A stretch of DNA of 64,000 nucleotides from an uncultured Haliea sp. (GCA_947258585.1 CAMYIZ010000070.1:62001-126000); one strand, 5' to 3'; shown: positions 1-8,744, counted from the first letter of the stretch. Made by a program: numbers and translations. Notes: generated from the sequence alone by a model not told the origin.

Positions 1-1217
1 GCCACCGGCTGCATCCCCGCCCGCTCTGCCAGTGACTCGATGGCCGCGCTGGTAGCCGCGCCATCCAGCGACATCTCGCCGCTGAGCAGGGACCTGGCGC
101 CCAGGCGCCCGAGGTAGAGGTTGGCGTCGGTCACTGTGGGCTCCGTGCCGCCGTTGCCGTAGCAGGCGGGGCCGGGCACGGAACCGGCGCTGCGGGGCCC
201 TACCCGGACAGCGTCATTGTCCAGCCAGGCCACCGAGCCGCCGCCGGTACCAATGGTCTGGATATCAACGATGGACATCAGCAGGGGCAGGCCCTCCAGC
301 TCGGTCTCCAGGGTGGTGCTGGCCTCGCCATCCACCACCAGGCTGAGGTCAAAGGAGGTGCCGCCCATGTCGACGCACAGCAGGTTGGGACGCCCGGCGC
401 GCTTGGCGAGCGAGGCGCCGGCAATGGTGCCGCCCACCGGCCCGGAGAGCAAGGTGAACACAGGCTTTTCGCGCGCGGTGTCGGCCGTGGTGACGCCGCC
501 GCTGGACTGCATGATATGCACGCCCGAGCGCATGCCGCGCTCCAGCAATTGCTCCTGCAGGCTGAGCAGGTAGCGCTCGACCACCGGCGCCACGTAGGCG
601 TTCATGACCGCCGAGGAAGCGCGCTCGTACTCGCGCCACTCCCGCGCCACGTCATGGGAAAGGGAGATGGACACCCCGGGCAGCGCCGCCTTGAGGATTT
701 CGCGGGCACGCACTTCATGCGCGGGATAGGCATAGCTGTGCAGCAGGCACACGGCCACCGCGTTGATGTTTTCCGCCTTGACCTTGTCGATGACCGGCTG
801 GAAATCGGCCTCGTTCAACGGCTCGATTTCCCTGCCGTCCCAGGCCAGGCGACCGCGAACCTCGTGCACATCCCGGCGCGGCACCAGCTGCGCCGGCTTG
901 CTGTAGCGCAGGTCGTAGAGCGCATCGCGATTGCCGCGGGCAATGACGTAACTGTCGCCGGCGCCTGCGGTGGCAACCAGCAGGACCCGCTCGCCACGGC
1001 GCTCCAGAAACGCATTGAGACCGACCGTAGTACCGTGCACGAAGTATTCAATGTCGGCCAGATCCGGCACCACATCCTTGATGCCGTTGATCACGCCCAG
1101 CGCAGGATTCTCCCGCGTCGTTGGCACCTTGTTGACGAAGACCGGGCCATCCGATGGTTCGATCACGATGTCGGTGAAGGTGCCACCGATGTCGGCTGAA
1201 ACATGATATTTAGTCAT
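1..1217 (-). CDS. Hydantoinase/oxoprolinase A-family protein, 3' end cut by window
   Basis: Partial gene: the first 405 codons are present and the C-terminal part lies before base 1. It belongs to the HyuA/OplAH family of ATP-dependent cytoplasmic amide hydrolases (N-methylhydantoinase A, 5-oxoprolinase). Visible marks are the N-terminal nucleotide-binding loop DIGGTFTD (residues 9-16), a second phosphate-binding segment CVDMGGTSFDLS, the glycine-rich LLSGPVGGT and TIGTGGGSVAW, and PGPACYGNGG near the cut. The ATG at 1217 lies only two bases after the receptor stop, so it is the second gene of a receptor-hydrolase operon. A HyuB-type partner would be expected downstream, outside the window. 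The exact substrate (hydantoin, oxoproline or another cyclic amide) cannot be read from sequence; the family call is firm. Confidence 0.9.
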   Translation of the reverse strand, partial: MTKYHVSADIGGTFTDIVIEPSDGPVFVNKVPTTRENPALGVINGIKDVVPDLADIEYFVHGTTVGLNAFLERRGERVLLVATAGAGDSYVIARGNRDALYDLRYSKPAQLVPRRDVHEVRGRLAWDGREIEPLNEADFQPVIDKVKAENINAVAVCLLHSYAYPAHEVRAREILKAALPGVSISLSHDVAREWREYERASSAVMNAYVAPVVERYLLSLQEQLLERGMRSGVHIMQSSGGVTTADTAREKPVFTLLSGPVGGTIAGASLAKRAGRPNLLCVDMGGTSFDLSLVVDGEASTTLETELEGLPLLMSIVDIQTIGTGGGSVAWLDNDAVRVGPRSAGSVPGPACYGNGGTEPTVTDANLYLGRLGARSLLSGEMSLDGAATSAAIESLAERAGMQPV

Positions 1218-1219
1218 AA

Positions 1220-3445
1220 TTAGAAGTTATACCTGAGTCGAAGGTTCCAGATTTTTCCCGGCGCCCGGGCGGAGAAACCCCCCGCCACCCACTCCGAGTT
1301 GTATTCCTCGTCCAGCGCGTTCTGTACCTGCCAGATCAGTGACCATTTGTCAGCCGCATCGGTGACCCCCAGACGGAGACTGAGGAAGTCCAGCGGGTCG
1401 CGCTCGGTTGAATTCTGCACATCCCAGTACTGGGCGCCGCGGCGCTCGTAGTCCACCCTGGCGAACAGGTTCAGGTTGGCAAAATTCAGCGGCACCTCAT
1501 ACTGGGCGCCGATATTGGTCGTGGTGTCGGCAATATAGGGCGCATCGTTGCCTTCCACGGTCGGGTCTACCAGGTACTCCTTGATCTCACTGTCGGTGTA
1601 GCCCACGGAGGCGTAGAGATCGAGGTTCTCGGTCGCCCGCAGGTTCAACTCCAGCTCCCCGCCGTACAGCTGCACTTCATCGACATTGGTGAGAACCTGG
1701 GCACTGATGGCCCCGATAAAGGAGAAGAACTGCTGCCCTTCCACCTTGGTGGCAAATCCCGCCCCGATCAGGCGCAGACGATCGTTGAAGTACAGGCCCT
1801 TGTAGCCCACTTCAAAGGACTCGGACTCTTCCTGGTCCACCACGTCATTGATGCCAACCAGGCCGACGGAAGCGGCCACGTCGGAAATCCCGTTCTGGTT
1901 GAACTGGCCGCTGCGGAAGCCCCGACCCCAGGTTGCGTACCAGTTGTGCTGGTCCGACGGCTGGTAGCGCAGGGTGACCTTCGGCTGCACCATGTCGAAG
2001 GTTTCCTTGTTGCGTGCTCCCGGGACACCGGCGGGAAACTGCAGCGGCGAGACGTCCTGTACCCGCTCTTCCTCGTCGTAGCGCAGCGCCAGCGACAGCT
2101 CGAAATCGGTGCCGATGTCAACGCTGGCCTGACCGAACACCGCCATCGCCGTGTTGCTGTTGTCGTCGGCCAGGAACGAGGTGGTGGGATTGCGCGGGTC
2201 CGTCGTCGGCTCGCGCTCAAGGCGCAGGATCCCGGCGCCGGTGTCCACCCCGGTGGACAGGGACACAAAGCGGTCCCACTCCAGGTAATACGTACCCACT
2301 TCCCAGCGCACCGGCTGGTCGTCAGGTGAGCGGAAGCGGAACTCCTGGCTCCAGGCGTCGATCTCGAAGAATCCGGTCTGGGTGCCGTCAAAGCCGAACA
2401 AGCCCGGCGCACTCATCGCGGCGGTGTAGGGGAACTGGTCCGAGTCAGACCACTCCTCCAGATCGGTATAGCTGGTGGTGGAGATGAATGTCCCCAGCTC
2501 GGTAATCCAGTCCACCTTGAGGGCGAAGTCGTTCATGTCCCGCTCGCCGTAATCGACGTTGTTGTCCCGGACAGGCAGGACGTTGTTGGCGTCGATCGGC
2601 CCGGTGTCGGTGCCGAAGGCAATGGCGGTGATGCCATCCGGCGCCAGGTCCACGGCCTGGTACTGGAAACCGATGCCGCGGCCCTTGTGGCGGGCGATGT
2701 TCGCACGCAGGTCAAAGGACAGATTCGCCGTTGGCTCATAGATCAGACGCCCCCGCAGAGTGCTGTCCTCGAAGCGGTCAGCCTCTTCGTTGCGGGTGAT
2801 ATTGGTCAGGTAGCCGTCGCGATCAATGTGCTTGCCGGACACCTGGGCGAACAACTGGTTTTCGATCAGCGCGCCACCGTAGGAACCCTCGACCATGTAC
2901 TCGTCCCCGGCGCCTGCGCCGGCACTGACGTAACCCTCGGCCTCATTGGTGGGGCGCCGGGTATTGATGATGATCGCGCCTCCCGTGGCGTTGCGGCCGT
3001 AGATCGCGCCCTGGGGACCTTTCACCACCTCGACACTTTCGACATCGAACAGCTCCTGCCGGAACTGGATACCGCTGAACTGCAGAACGCCATCAATGAT
3101 GGTGGCCACCGGCGCCTCGCCGTTGCGCACCTGGGTCAGGCCGCGAATACTGAGAAAGCTGGTGCCGATGCCCTGCGAGGTCGCGAGGGTCACGTTCGGC
3201 GTCAGGGCGATGAAATCTTCCATGCGCTGCACATTGGCATCCTGGAGTGCTTGCGCCGTGAAAGCAGTCACCGCGTAGGGCGCCTCCTGGAGGCTTTCGT
3301 CGCGACGCCGCGCCGTCACCGTCACTTCCTCCAGCACCATTGCGCCGGCCGGCTTGTCGGCCTGTGCCAGCGCCAGCGGGGCGACTGGCAATGCAGCCAG
3401 CAGCGCCAGCGTACCCGTCAAACCATTGCTCGAAATTGTCTTCAT
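1220..3445 (-). CDS. TonB-dependent receptor
   Basis: 741-residue outer-membrane receptor that imports a ligand using TonB energy. A signal peptide (about residues 1-27, ending ALAQA) is followed by a TonB-box-like segment LEEVTVTARRR near residues 38-48, a plug domain with VEVVKGPQGAIYGRNATGG, and a long 22-strand-type barrel ending in the aromatic LRLRYNF. The ATG at 3445 has a good ribosome site (GGAGAGGG). It abuts the hydantoinase gene, so the ligand is probably a cyclic amide or a compound containing one. It diverges from an XRE-cupin regulator across a region with a shared palindrome. The plug and GPQG(A/T)xYGRN motif resemble the iron-siderophore-like receptors that many marine bacteria use for organic substrates. 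Confidence 0.93.
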   Translation of the reverse strand: MKTISSNGLTGTLALLAALPVAPLALAQADKPAGAMVLEEVTVTARRRDESLQEAPYAVTAFTAQALQDANVQRMEDFIALTPNVTLATSQGIGTSFLSIRGLTQVRNGEAPVATIIDGVLQFSGIQFRQELFDVESVEVVKGPQGAIYGRNATGGAIIINTRRPTNEAEGYVSAGAGAGDEYMVEGSYGGALIENQLFAQVSGKHIDRDGYLTNITRNEEADRFEDSTLRGRLIYEPTANLSFDLRANIARHKGRGIGFQYQAVDLAPDGITAIAFGTDTGPIDANNVLPVRDNNVDYGERDMNDFALKVDWITELGTFISTTSYTDLEEWSDSDQFPYTAAMSAPGLFGFDGTQTGFFEIDAWSQEFRFRSPDDQPVRWEVGTYYLEWDRFVSLSTGVDTGAGILRLEREPTTDPRNPTTSFLADDNSNTAMAVFGQASVDIGTDFELSLALRYDEEERVQDVSPLQFPAGVPGARNKETFDMVQPKVTLRYQPSDQHNWYATWGRGFRSGQFNQNGISDVAASVGLVGINDVVDQEESESFEVGYKGLYFNDRLRLIGAGFATKVEGQQFFSFIGAISAQVLTNVDEVQLYGGELELNLRATENLDLYASVGYTDSEIKEYLVDPTVEGNDAPYIADTTTNIGAQYEVPLNFANLNLFARVDYERRGAQYWDVQNSTERDPLDFLSLRLGVTDAADKWSLIWQVQNALDEEYNSEWVAGGFSARAPGKIWNLRLRYNF

Positions 3446-3566
3446 CTATCCCTCTCCCCGGATTCCATGCCCGAAACGTATAGCCCACAACAGGCGGTTG
3501 GCACAGCGGCCTGCAAGCTTCCACAGGAAAACCACTGCCATTAAAAATGGGTTAAAAATTTAAGTA

Positions 3567-3584
3567 TGTCAATAATTTTTGACA
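3567..3584. promoter_or_regulatory. Perfect palindrome spanning divergent -35 boxes
   Basis: TGTCAA-N6-TTGACA is a perfect inverted repeat. Its right arm is the -35 box of the XRE-cupin gene, and its left arm read on the other strand is also TTGACA, usable for the receptor operon. It is the best candidate operator for the neighbouring regulator; this is inference from position and symmetry. Confidence 0.5.
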
Positions 3585-3606
3585 AAATGTTTTCGTCGGG
3601 TACACT
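3579..3606 (+). promoter_or_regulatory. Sigma-70 promoter of the XRE-cupin gene
   Basis: TTGACA (3579-3584), a 16-base spacer and TACACT (3601-3606) match the housekeeping consensus closely. The predicted start of transcription, near 3613, lies just before the ribosome site of the GTG at 3635. Confidence 0.6.
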
Positions 3607-3634
3607 CCTCACATAACGTTTGAGGGGATCCAGT

Positions 3635-4210
3635 GTGGAGAAGAAAAAGAAATCGATGATGAAGCGGTCGCTGGGCGGCCTGCTCAAGGCGAGGCGCCTG
3701 GAGCAGAAGCTCACCCTGCAGGAGCTGGCCGAGAAGGCGGAGCTGTCCGCCGCCTTCCTGTCCCAGGCGGAACGCGGCAAGGCCACACCGTCCATCGTTT
3801 CCCTGATCAACATTGCCCGCGCCCTGGGCACGGACATCAACTACTTCATCTCACCGCCGGTGCCCGCGGAGCTGGTCAGCAAGGCCAGCGACCCGCAGTA
3901 CCTGAACATAGACTCCCCCATCACCTACCGGGTGCTGAACGCCTCCATCCCAAACCAGCAGATGAGTGCACTGCTGATGGATATCCCCCCCGGCGTGGAA
4001 CTGCCGACGGTCCACCGGGATGAAGGCGAGGATATCTTCTACATCATCAAGGGCCGGGTGGAGCAAATGATCGACGACAAGGTGTTCAGTCTGCAGGCGG
4101 GAGACTGTGTGCACATGAACACCCAGCTCGGCCACAACATCGTCAACAAGAGCAAGGGTACGGCGACGATTCTCTGGGTCGGCACGCCGGTCCTGCTGCC
4201 CGCCGGCTAG
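3635..4210 (+). CDS. XRE-family regulator with C-terminal cupin sensor
   Basis: Transcription factor of about 191 residues. An N-terminal helix-turn-helix of the Cro/CI type (about residues 14-68, with LTLQELAEKAELSAAFLSQ) is followed by a C-terminal cupin_2 barrel (about 107-176) with HRDEGEDIFYIIKG and AGDCVHMNTQLGHN, which probably binds a small metabolite or metal. The GTG at 3635 is preferred because GAGGGG sits about seven bases upstream; a TTG at 3620 would read through that ribosome site. This architecture usually regulates adjacent amino-acid, polyamine or amide catabolism. Divergence from the receptor-hydantoinase operon and the palindrome between them suggest it controls both directions. 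Confidence 0.88.
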   Translation: MEKKKKSMMKRSLGGLLKARRLEQKLTLQELAEKAELSAAFLSQAERGKATPSIVSLINIARALGTDINYFISPPVPAELVSKASDPQYLNIDSPITYRVLNASIPNQQMSALLMDIPPGVELPTVHRDEGEDIFYIIKGRVEQMIDDKVFSLQAGDCVHMNTQLGHNIVNKSKGTATILWVGTPVLLPAG

Positions 4211-4221
4211 CTGGAACCACC

Positions 4222-4737
4222 ATGGCATTTCTGGACGTAGCGACCGAACTGGGCAGCTTCAGTGTCATGCTGCGACCGGATGCGGCGCCGGTGACCTGCG
4301 ACTACTTCGCGCGGCTTGCCCGCAGCGGAGCCTTCCACAACGGCAGCATCTTCCGCATTGTCTCCACCAGCAAGCACGGTGGCGTCGAGGCGAGCCCGAT
4401 TGACGTTGTGCAGGTCGGCACATCGGCCGGGATGGATGAGCAACGCACCCGCATCCGGCATGAGCATACCGGGCTGACCGGCCTGCAACATGTACGCTGG
4501 GTGGTATCCACCGCCCGGTTTGAACCCGGGGAGGTCTACGGCAGCTTCTTTGCCTGCCTGCAACGCGAGCCGGCTCTCGATTTCGGCGGTAACCGGCACG
4601 CGGACGGTCAGGGCTTCGCAGCCTTCGGCAGTGTGGTCAGTGGTCACGAGGTGATTGAGCAGGCCCACATCCGGGCCGAGGAGCATCCCTGCCTGAGCAC
4701 CCGAATCGCGGTCGCCAACATCCGTTATCGGGACTGA
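4222..4737 (+). CDS. Cyclophilin-type peptidyl-prolyl isomerase, divergent
   Basis: 171-residue cyclophilin-fold protein without a signal peptide, so cytoplasmic. It starts 11 bases after the XRE-cupin stop and is probably co-transcribed with it. Recognisable pieces are ELGSFSVMLRPDAAPVTCDYFARL, the IFRIV strand carrying the usual catalytic arginine position, YGSFFACL in place of the usual GSQFFI, and FAAFGSVVSGHEVIE in place of vFGkVveGmdVv. The family IQGGD and MANAG motifs are degraded (VQVGTS, VSTAR). It may be a weak isomerase or a substrate-binding cyclophilin-like protein; the same gene is often seen beside amino-acid racemases and hydrolases in such clusters, though that is recollection rather than evidence here. 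Confidence 0.8.
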   Translation: MAFLDVATELGSFSVMLRPDAAPVTCDYFARLARSGAFHNGSIFRIVSTSKHGGVEASPIDVVQVGTSAGMDEQRTRIRHEHTGLTGLQHVRWVVSTARFEPGEVYGSFFACLQREPALDFGGNRHADGQGFAAFGSVVSGHEVIEQAHIRAEEHPCLSTRIAVANIRYRD

Positions 4738-4806
4738 TACCTCGGGCGCCGTGACGCGCATCCACCGTGGTCCAGGCGTTCTCCCGCAAGAGCCCGGAGC
4801 TTGCTG

Positions 4807-6252
4807 TCAACCCAGCTCTCGCTCCCGCGCCAGAATGTCGGCGATGGGCACCGGCTTGACCGGCGAGCGGGCACTGAACGGGCCCACCTCCGCTGCACTG
4901 ATCTCGTTGTGCCGGGCCAGCAGCCGGGTCACGAAATAGCCGCAGTAGCGGCCCTGGCACAGGCCCATGCCGGTGCGCGAGCGCAGCTTGGCGGAATTGG
5001 CAGTGGCAATCGTGCTGTGCTCCTGCAACAGGCCGCCGAACTCACCCACGCTGATGCCCTGGCATTTGCACAGGGTGGTGCTGTCAGTCAGCAGCTGCTC
5101 AAACACTCCCCAGGGCGGCAGCGAGATTTGCGCCAGCACGGCGGCAAATTCCCCCAGGCTGGACAGCCGGCGGCGGACGGGAGCGGCCAGCTTTTCCGCC
5201 TGCGCGGCATCGAGCACGCCCTGGTCCTGCAGTACCGCCAGCGCCGCCAGTTCGCCCTCCTCCCGCGCCACGTCCGCCCCTGCCACACCCGTGGTTTCGC
5301 CGGCCGCGTAGAGCCCGGCGACGGAGCTGCGCTGCCAGCCATCGACATCCACTATCCAGCCGCCGCGCTCCGCGGACCAGCTGACGGCGGCCCCCGCCTG
5401 GCGCGGCAGCTCGGAGGCGACGAGGAATGAATAGCAGACGCCCAGGTGATCGCAGGCTATGTCCTCCCGGGTTTGCTCCGGCTCGAATACGCCGTCCCGC
5501 AGCCTGGCCACGCGCACGGCCGCCAGCTGCCGCTCGCCCTCCGCGGCCACCACGGTGCTGCCGAAGCGCACCGGAATTCCGGCTCGCCACAGCCGCCACA
5601 TGACCCCACCTATATGCAGCAACTTGCCCAGGTGACGGAGCATCAGCAGCGGCCGCTTGCGCACGCCCAGCATCGCCCCAAGCGGCTGCGCGAACAGTAC
5701 CGCTGCTACCTCGCCGCCGCCCCGGCGGATCTGGTCCGCGACAATCAACTGCAGTGGATGGCTGCCCGCGAACACGAACCGCTCCCCGGGCACCAGCTGT
5801 TGGCTCTTGACCATGGCCTGCAGGCCACCGGCAGCCATGACGCCGGGCAGGTTCCAGCCCGGGAAAGGCACCGCCAGATCGTGACAGCCCGCGGCGACCA
5901 GCACACTGCGCGCAGCCAGTTCGCTGGTGCCCCCGGGGCCGTGCAGCCACAGGCGCTGGCTCGCCGGGTCGTGAGGATCGCGGTCGAGGAAGCCCAGCAC
6001 CGTGGTCTGCCAGCACCACTCGATACGGCTGTCCTGCTGCGCCCGTTGCAGCAACTGCTGCTGGCGACGGTACACGCGGTCGCGCAGCCAGTTGCGTACC
6101 CGGATCGCGGCCGGGGGTTGCCGCAGGATCTGGCCGCCCGCCTGCTGCTGTTCATCGATCACCACCACCCGCAGGCCGTGTGCAACCGCGGTCAGCGCCG
6201 CCGCCATCCCGGCGGGGCCCGCACCCACGATGGCGAGGTCCACCGGCCTCAC
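4807..6252 (-). CDS. FAD/NAD(P)-binding dehydrogenase subunit with BFD-like 2Fe-2S domain
   Basis: Alpha subunit of an opine oxidase / HcnB / D-hydroxyproline dehydrogenase type flavoenzyme, about 481 residues. It opens with an FAD Rossmann motif (VGAGPAGMAAALTA), has a second dinucleotide fold (VLVAAGCHDLAVPFPG) and ends in a BFD-like cysteine region (CKCQGIS ... GLCQGRYC) expected to bind 2Fe-2S. I chose the GTG at 6252 because GCAGGA lies seven bases upstream and it overlaps the upstream stop (GTGA); an ATG at 6270 is possible but lacks a ribosome site. It forms a complex with the small 2Fe-2S protein and the FAD oxidase encoded just upstream. Electrons from imino-acid oxidation would leave through the 2Fe-2S centres. 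Confidence 0.88.
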   Translation of the reverse strand: MRPVDLAIVGAGPAGMAAALTAVAHGLRVVVIDEQQQAGGQILRQPPAAIRVRNWLRDRVYRRQQQLLQRAQQDSRIEWCWQTTVLGFLDRDPHDPASQRLWLHGPGGTSELAARSVLVAAGCHDLAVPFPGWNLPGVMAAGGLQAMVKSQQLVPGERFVFAGSHPLQLIVADQIRRGGGEVAAVLFAQPLGAMLGVRKRPLLMLRHLGKLLHIGGVMWRLWRAGIPVRFGSTVVAAEGERQLAAVRVARLRDGVFEPEQTREDIACDHLGVCYSFLVASELPRQAGAAVSWSAERGGWIVDVDGWQRSSVAGLYAAGETTGVAGADVAREEGELAALAVLQDQGVLDAAQAEKLAAPVRRRLSSLGEFAAVLAQISLPPWGVFEQLLTDSTTLCKCQGISVGEFGGLLQEHSTIATANSAKLRSRTGMGLCQGRYCGYFVTRLLARHNEISAAEVGPFSARSPVKPVPIADILARERELG

Positions 6253-6563
6253 AGGGTTTCCTGCAGGCATTTACCGGTGCGCACCCGCATGCCTTCACTG
6301 ACCGGTGTCATGCAGGCACGGCGCCAGCGCGGCTCCCGCGCCTCGCCCGGTACGCTGACCGCAACCAGGCACTCGAAGCAGCTGCCCATATTGCAGAACA
6401 GGCTGCGGGGTTCACCGTCGCGGGTGGTGTAGCAGTGCTCCCGGCCGGCCAGCAGGAGCGCAGCGGCGACGGTTTCACCGGGATGGACACGGACAGCAAC
6501 GCCGTCGATCTCGATCTGCAGGGACGGCTGGCGCTCGACGCCGGTCTCGATACGGTGTGCCAT
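6249..6563 (-). CDS. Small (2Fe-2S)-binding subunit, HcnA-like
   Basis: 104-residue ferredoxin-like subunit. It has the FCNMGSCFECLV cysteine cluster and a downstream RACMTPV cysteine, as in the small subunits of cyanide synthase, opine oxidase and D-hydroxyproline dehydrogenase. The start overlaps the stop of the preceding oxidase gene (TGATG), and its own stop overlaps the next start, so the three subunits are translationally coupled. It should shuttle electrons between the two flavoproteins. Family-level assignment is firm; the substrate is not. Confidence 0.88.
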   Translation of the reverse strand: MAHRIETGVERQPSLQIEIDGVAVRVHPGETVAAALLLAGREHCYTTRDGEPRSLFCNMGSCFECLVAVSVPGEAREPRWRRACMTPVSEGMRVRTGKCLQETL

Positions 6564-7780
6564 CAGTGGCCGGCCTCGCGCATGAACATGTTGATATGGC
6601 TGAATCGCGCCGGCGAAAACGGGGCTATCGGGTAGGCGGTCTCGCCGGCGGCGATCAACTGGCTGATCAACTCGGCGTAGGTCGGGCCAAAGGTAAACCC
6701 GGAGCCACCCGCGGCAACGAAGTAGCGCGGCAGCTGGGGAACCTCACCCAGCAGCGGCAGCTGATCGGCGGTGACTCCGGTGACACCGGTCCAGGTACGC
6801 AACAGATGCAGCTTGCGCAGGGCCGGCACCACTTCCGCCGCCGTCGCAAGATTGCCGCAGACCGAGCGGTACAGGGGTCGCGCAGCCGCAGAGCCCGTAC
6901 CTGTCAGCTCGGGCAACCGGGCGGACCAGCCGCCACCGATGAGCAGGTTGCCCTCGCGCACCTGCTTCATCGACAGCCGCCGGCCCACGTGCTGCACCAG
7001 GTGCCCCACCAGCGGCGGCGCCTCCTCGGTGACATTCATCGTCAGGCCCACCGGGAAGATGGGCAGGTGCACCCCCGCCAGGCGCCCCACATCGGCGGCC
7101 CAGGCGCCGGCCGCGTTGAGGATGGTATCGCAGCGGTAGTCCGCGCGGCCCCCGTGCTCGGCGTCACCGGCGACGGATGCAACGGTAGCCAGCGCCCATT
7201 CGTGGCGCAGGCGCTGCACGCTGTGCACACGGGAGCCGGTGTGAAAGACCGCGCCCAGCCGCTGCGCGGCACGCGCATACGCCAGAGTGAGATAGCGGGG
7301 ATTGCAGTGGCCCTCGTCGGCGCAGTACAGCGCGCCCTGTACCCGATCATCGAGATAGGGTGCGCGGGCGCGCAGCTCGCTGCGGGACAGCAGCTCCAGC
7401 TGCATGCCGTGCCGGGTTTCAAATTCGTATTTCTGTTGCAGCCGCTGCAGCTGGTCGGCGGTCTCCGCCACCATGATGCCGCCGTGCATCACCAGTTCCA
7501 GATCCTCCCCCAGCAGCGTCTCCAGCCCCCGCCACTGCTCGATGGCGCGGCGGGTAAACGGGACGAGGTGGGCAATGTGGTCCTGCAGCTGCTCCTGGTA
7601 TTCCAGCAGGCGGTACTCCAGCTGGAAGTGCAGGGAGCCGGCGTTGCGGCCGGAGGCTCCGCCATTGAGGGCATCGCTTTCCAGCACGATCACTCGCTTG
7701 CCCAGCCTGGTCAGGTAGAAGGCCGCGGCGCAGCCGATCAGGCCTCCTCCAATTATCGCCACATCACAGCTGTGCAACAT
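6563..7780 (-). CDS. FAD-dependent amino/imino-acid oxidase subunit
   Basis: 405-residue DAO-family flavoprotein (sarcosine oxidase beta, HcnC and D-hydroxyproline dehydrogenase beta are relatives). The N-terminus carries CDVAIIGGGLIGCAAAFYL for FAD binding. The C-terminal RTWTGVTGVTADQLPLLG and AAGGSGFTFGPTY match the family's flavin/substrate segments. The ATG at 7780 is preferred over a longer reading because GGGGAG precedes it and the FAD motif follows directly. Together with the two genes downstream it forms a heteromeric membrane- or chain-linked dehydrogenase. The adjacent DapA-family lyase fits oxidation of D-hydroxyproline to a pyrroline carboxylate. Confidence 0.9.
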   Translation of the reverse strand: MLHSCDVAIIGGGLIGCAAAFYLTRLGKRVIVLESDALNGGASGRNAGSLHFQLEYRLLEYQEQLQDHIAHLVPFTRRAIEQWRGLETLLGEDLELVMHGGIMVAETADQLQRLQQKYEFETRHGMQLELLSRSELRARAPYLDDRVQGALYCADEGHCNPRYLTLAYARAAQRLGAVFHTGSRVHSVQRLRHEWALATVASVAGDAEHGGRADYRCDTILNAAGAWAADVGRLAGVHLPIFPVGLTMNVTEEAPPLVGHLVQHVGRRLSMKQVREGNLLIGGGWSARLPELTGTGSAAARPLYRSVCGNLATAAEVVPALRKLHLLRTWTGVTGVTADQLPLLGEVPQLPRYFVAAGGSGFTFGPTYAELISQLIAAGETAYPIAPFSPARFSHINMFMREAGH

Positions 7781-7817
7781 TGCTCCCCGCTTTTCAGCCT
7801 CGGCCAGTGTGCCGGCC

Positions 7818-8744
7818 CTAATCCTGCACCGTGCGTCCCAGGGCCACCAGCGTTGTGCGAATCTGGCTCGCGCCCTCGGCATCCAGCGGCTGCAGGGGCA
7901 GGCGTGGAAAGCCCCCGTGCAGTCCCTGCTGGTTCAGGGCTTCCTTGAAAATTGCCTGGGAAGAGCCGAACTTGCCGGTCAGGTCGGGATTGAACCAGCT
8001 TTTCATTATAGTGTAATCGCGGGCCGCGTATTCCAGGGCCCGGGCCTCGTTGCCCGCCCACAGCTCGTTGAAGAAATCCGGCTGTTCGTGACCCAGCACG
8101 GCCCCGGCGCCCATGGTTCCGTCCGCATCGTGCTGTTTGACCAGGGTCGCACCGGTCTCGTTCATGGGGATACCGAACACCCGCACCTCGCGGCGCAGGC
8201 GGAAGAAGACATCGAGGAAACGGCGCAGGTCCGAGGTTGAGTTCTTGATGGCAACCACCTGCTTCAGCTGCGCCAGCGCCACCAGCAGGTCCGGGGACAT
8301 GTCCACGTGCGTACCGGGAGGCCAGTTGTAGACACAGATGGGCATCCTGATCGCCGCGTCCACGGACCGGTAGAACGCGAGGATATCGGACTCGGAGGGT
8401 ACCATGTAGGGTGGCGGCGTCAGCAGGATACCGTCGAATCCGGCCTTCTCTGCCAGTTCCACCTGCGCCAGGACATCGGCCAGAGTATAGCCGCTGCAGC
8501 CCGCTATCAGCGGTATGCGCCCCTGCACCCGCCCGGCAACTTCCGCCAGCAATACCGCCTTTTCCTCCAGATTCAGCGTAAACCACTCTCCCTGTGTCCC
8601 CGCCACCACCAGGCCGTGCATGCCCTGGCCGAGCAGCCAGTCGACATGCTTGCGCAGCGCCTCGACATCGAGCTCGCCGCTACGGCTGAAGGGCGTTGTC
8701 ATGGCCGGTATATAGCCGCGCCAGCTCACCGAATCTCTGTTCAT
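7818..8744 (-). CDS. DapA-family lyase/deaminase (possible pyrroline-4-hydroxy-2-carboxylate deaminase)
   Basis: 308-residue TIM-barrel class I aldolase of the dihydrodipicolinate synthase family. The Schiff-base lysine is K167 in VVAIKNST and the partner tyrosine is Y139 in ICVYNWPPGT; GTQGEW replaces the GTTGE of true DapA. It is the first gene of the minus-strand cluster with the three dehydrogenase subunits. In known trans-4-hydroxyproline catabolism, exactly this family converts the dehydrogenase product to 2-oxoglutarate semialdehyde, which supports that role. The epimerase and semialdehyde dehydrogenase are not in the window, so related substrates such as opines or other imino acids remain possible. 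Confidence 0.82.
   Translation of the reverse strand: MNRDSVSWRGYIPAMTTPFSRSGELDVEALRKHVDWLLGQGMHGLVVAGTQGEWFTLNLEEKAVLLAEVAGRVQGRIPLIAGCSGYTLADVLAQVELAEKAGFDGILLTPPPYMVPSESDILAFYRSVDAAIRMPICVYNWPPGTHVDMSPDLLVALAQLKQVVAIKNSTSDLRRFLDVFFRLRREVRVFGIPMNETGATLVKQHDADGTMGAGAVLGHEQPDFFNELWAGNEARALEYAARDYTIMKSWFNPDLTGKFGSSQAIFKEALNQQGLHGGFPRLPLQPLDAEGASQIRTTLVALGRTVQD

Noticed and set aside
3494-3511. Possible -24/-12 (sigma-54) promoter TTGGCAC ... TGCA
   Set aside because: The GG to GC distance is one base too long and the -12 box is poor.
4801-5430. Long plus-strand open frame opposite the FAD/BFD gene
   Set aside because: It mirrors a well-supported minus-strand gene in a GC-rich sequence; its translation has no domain and is rich in A, R, G and H as such shadows are.
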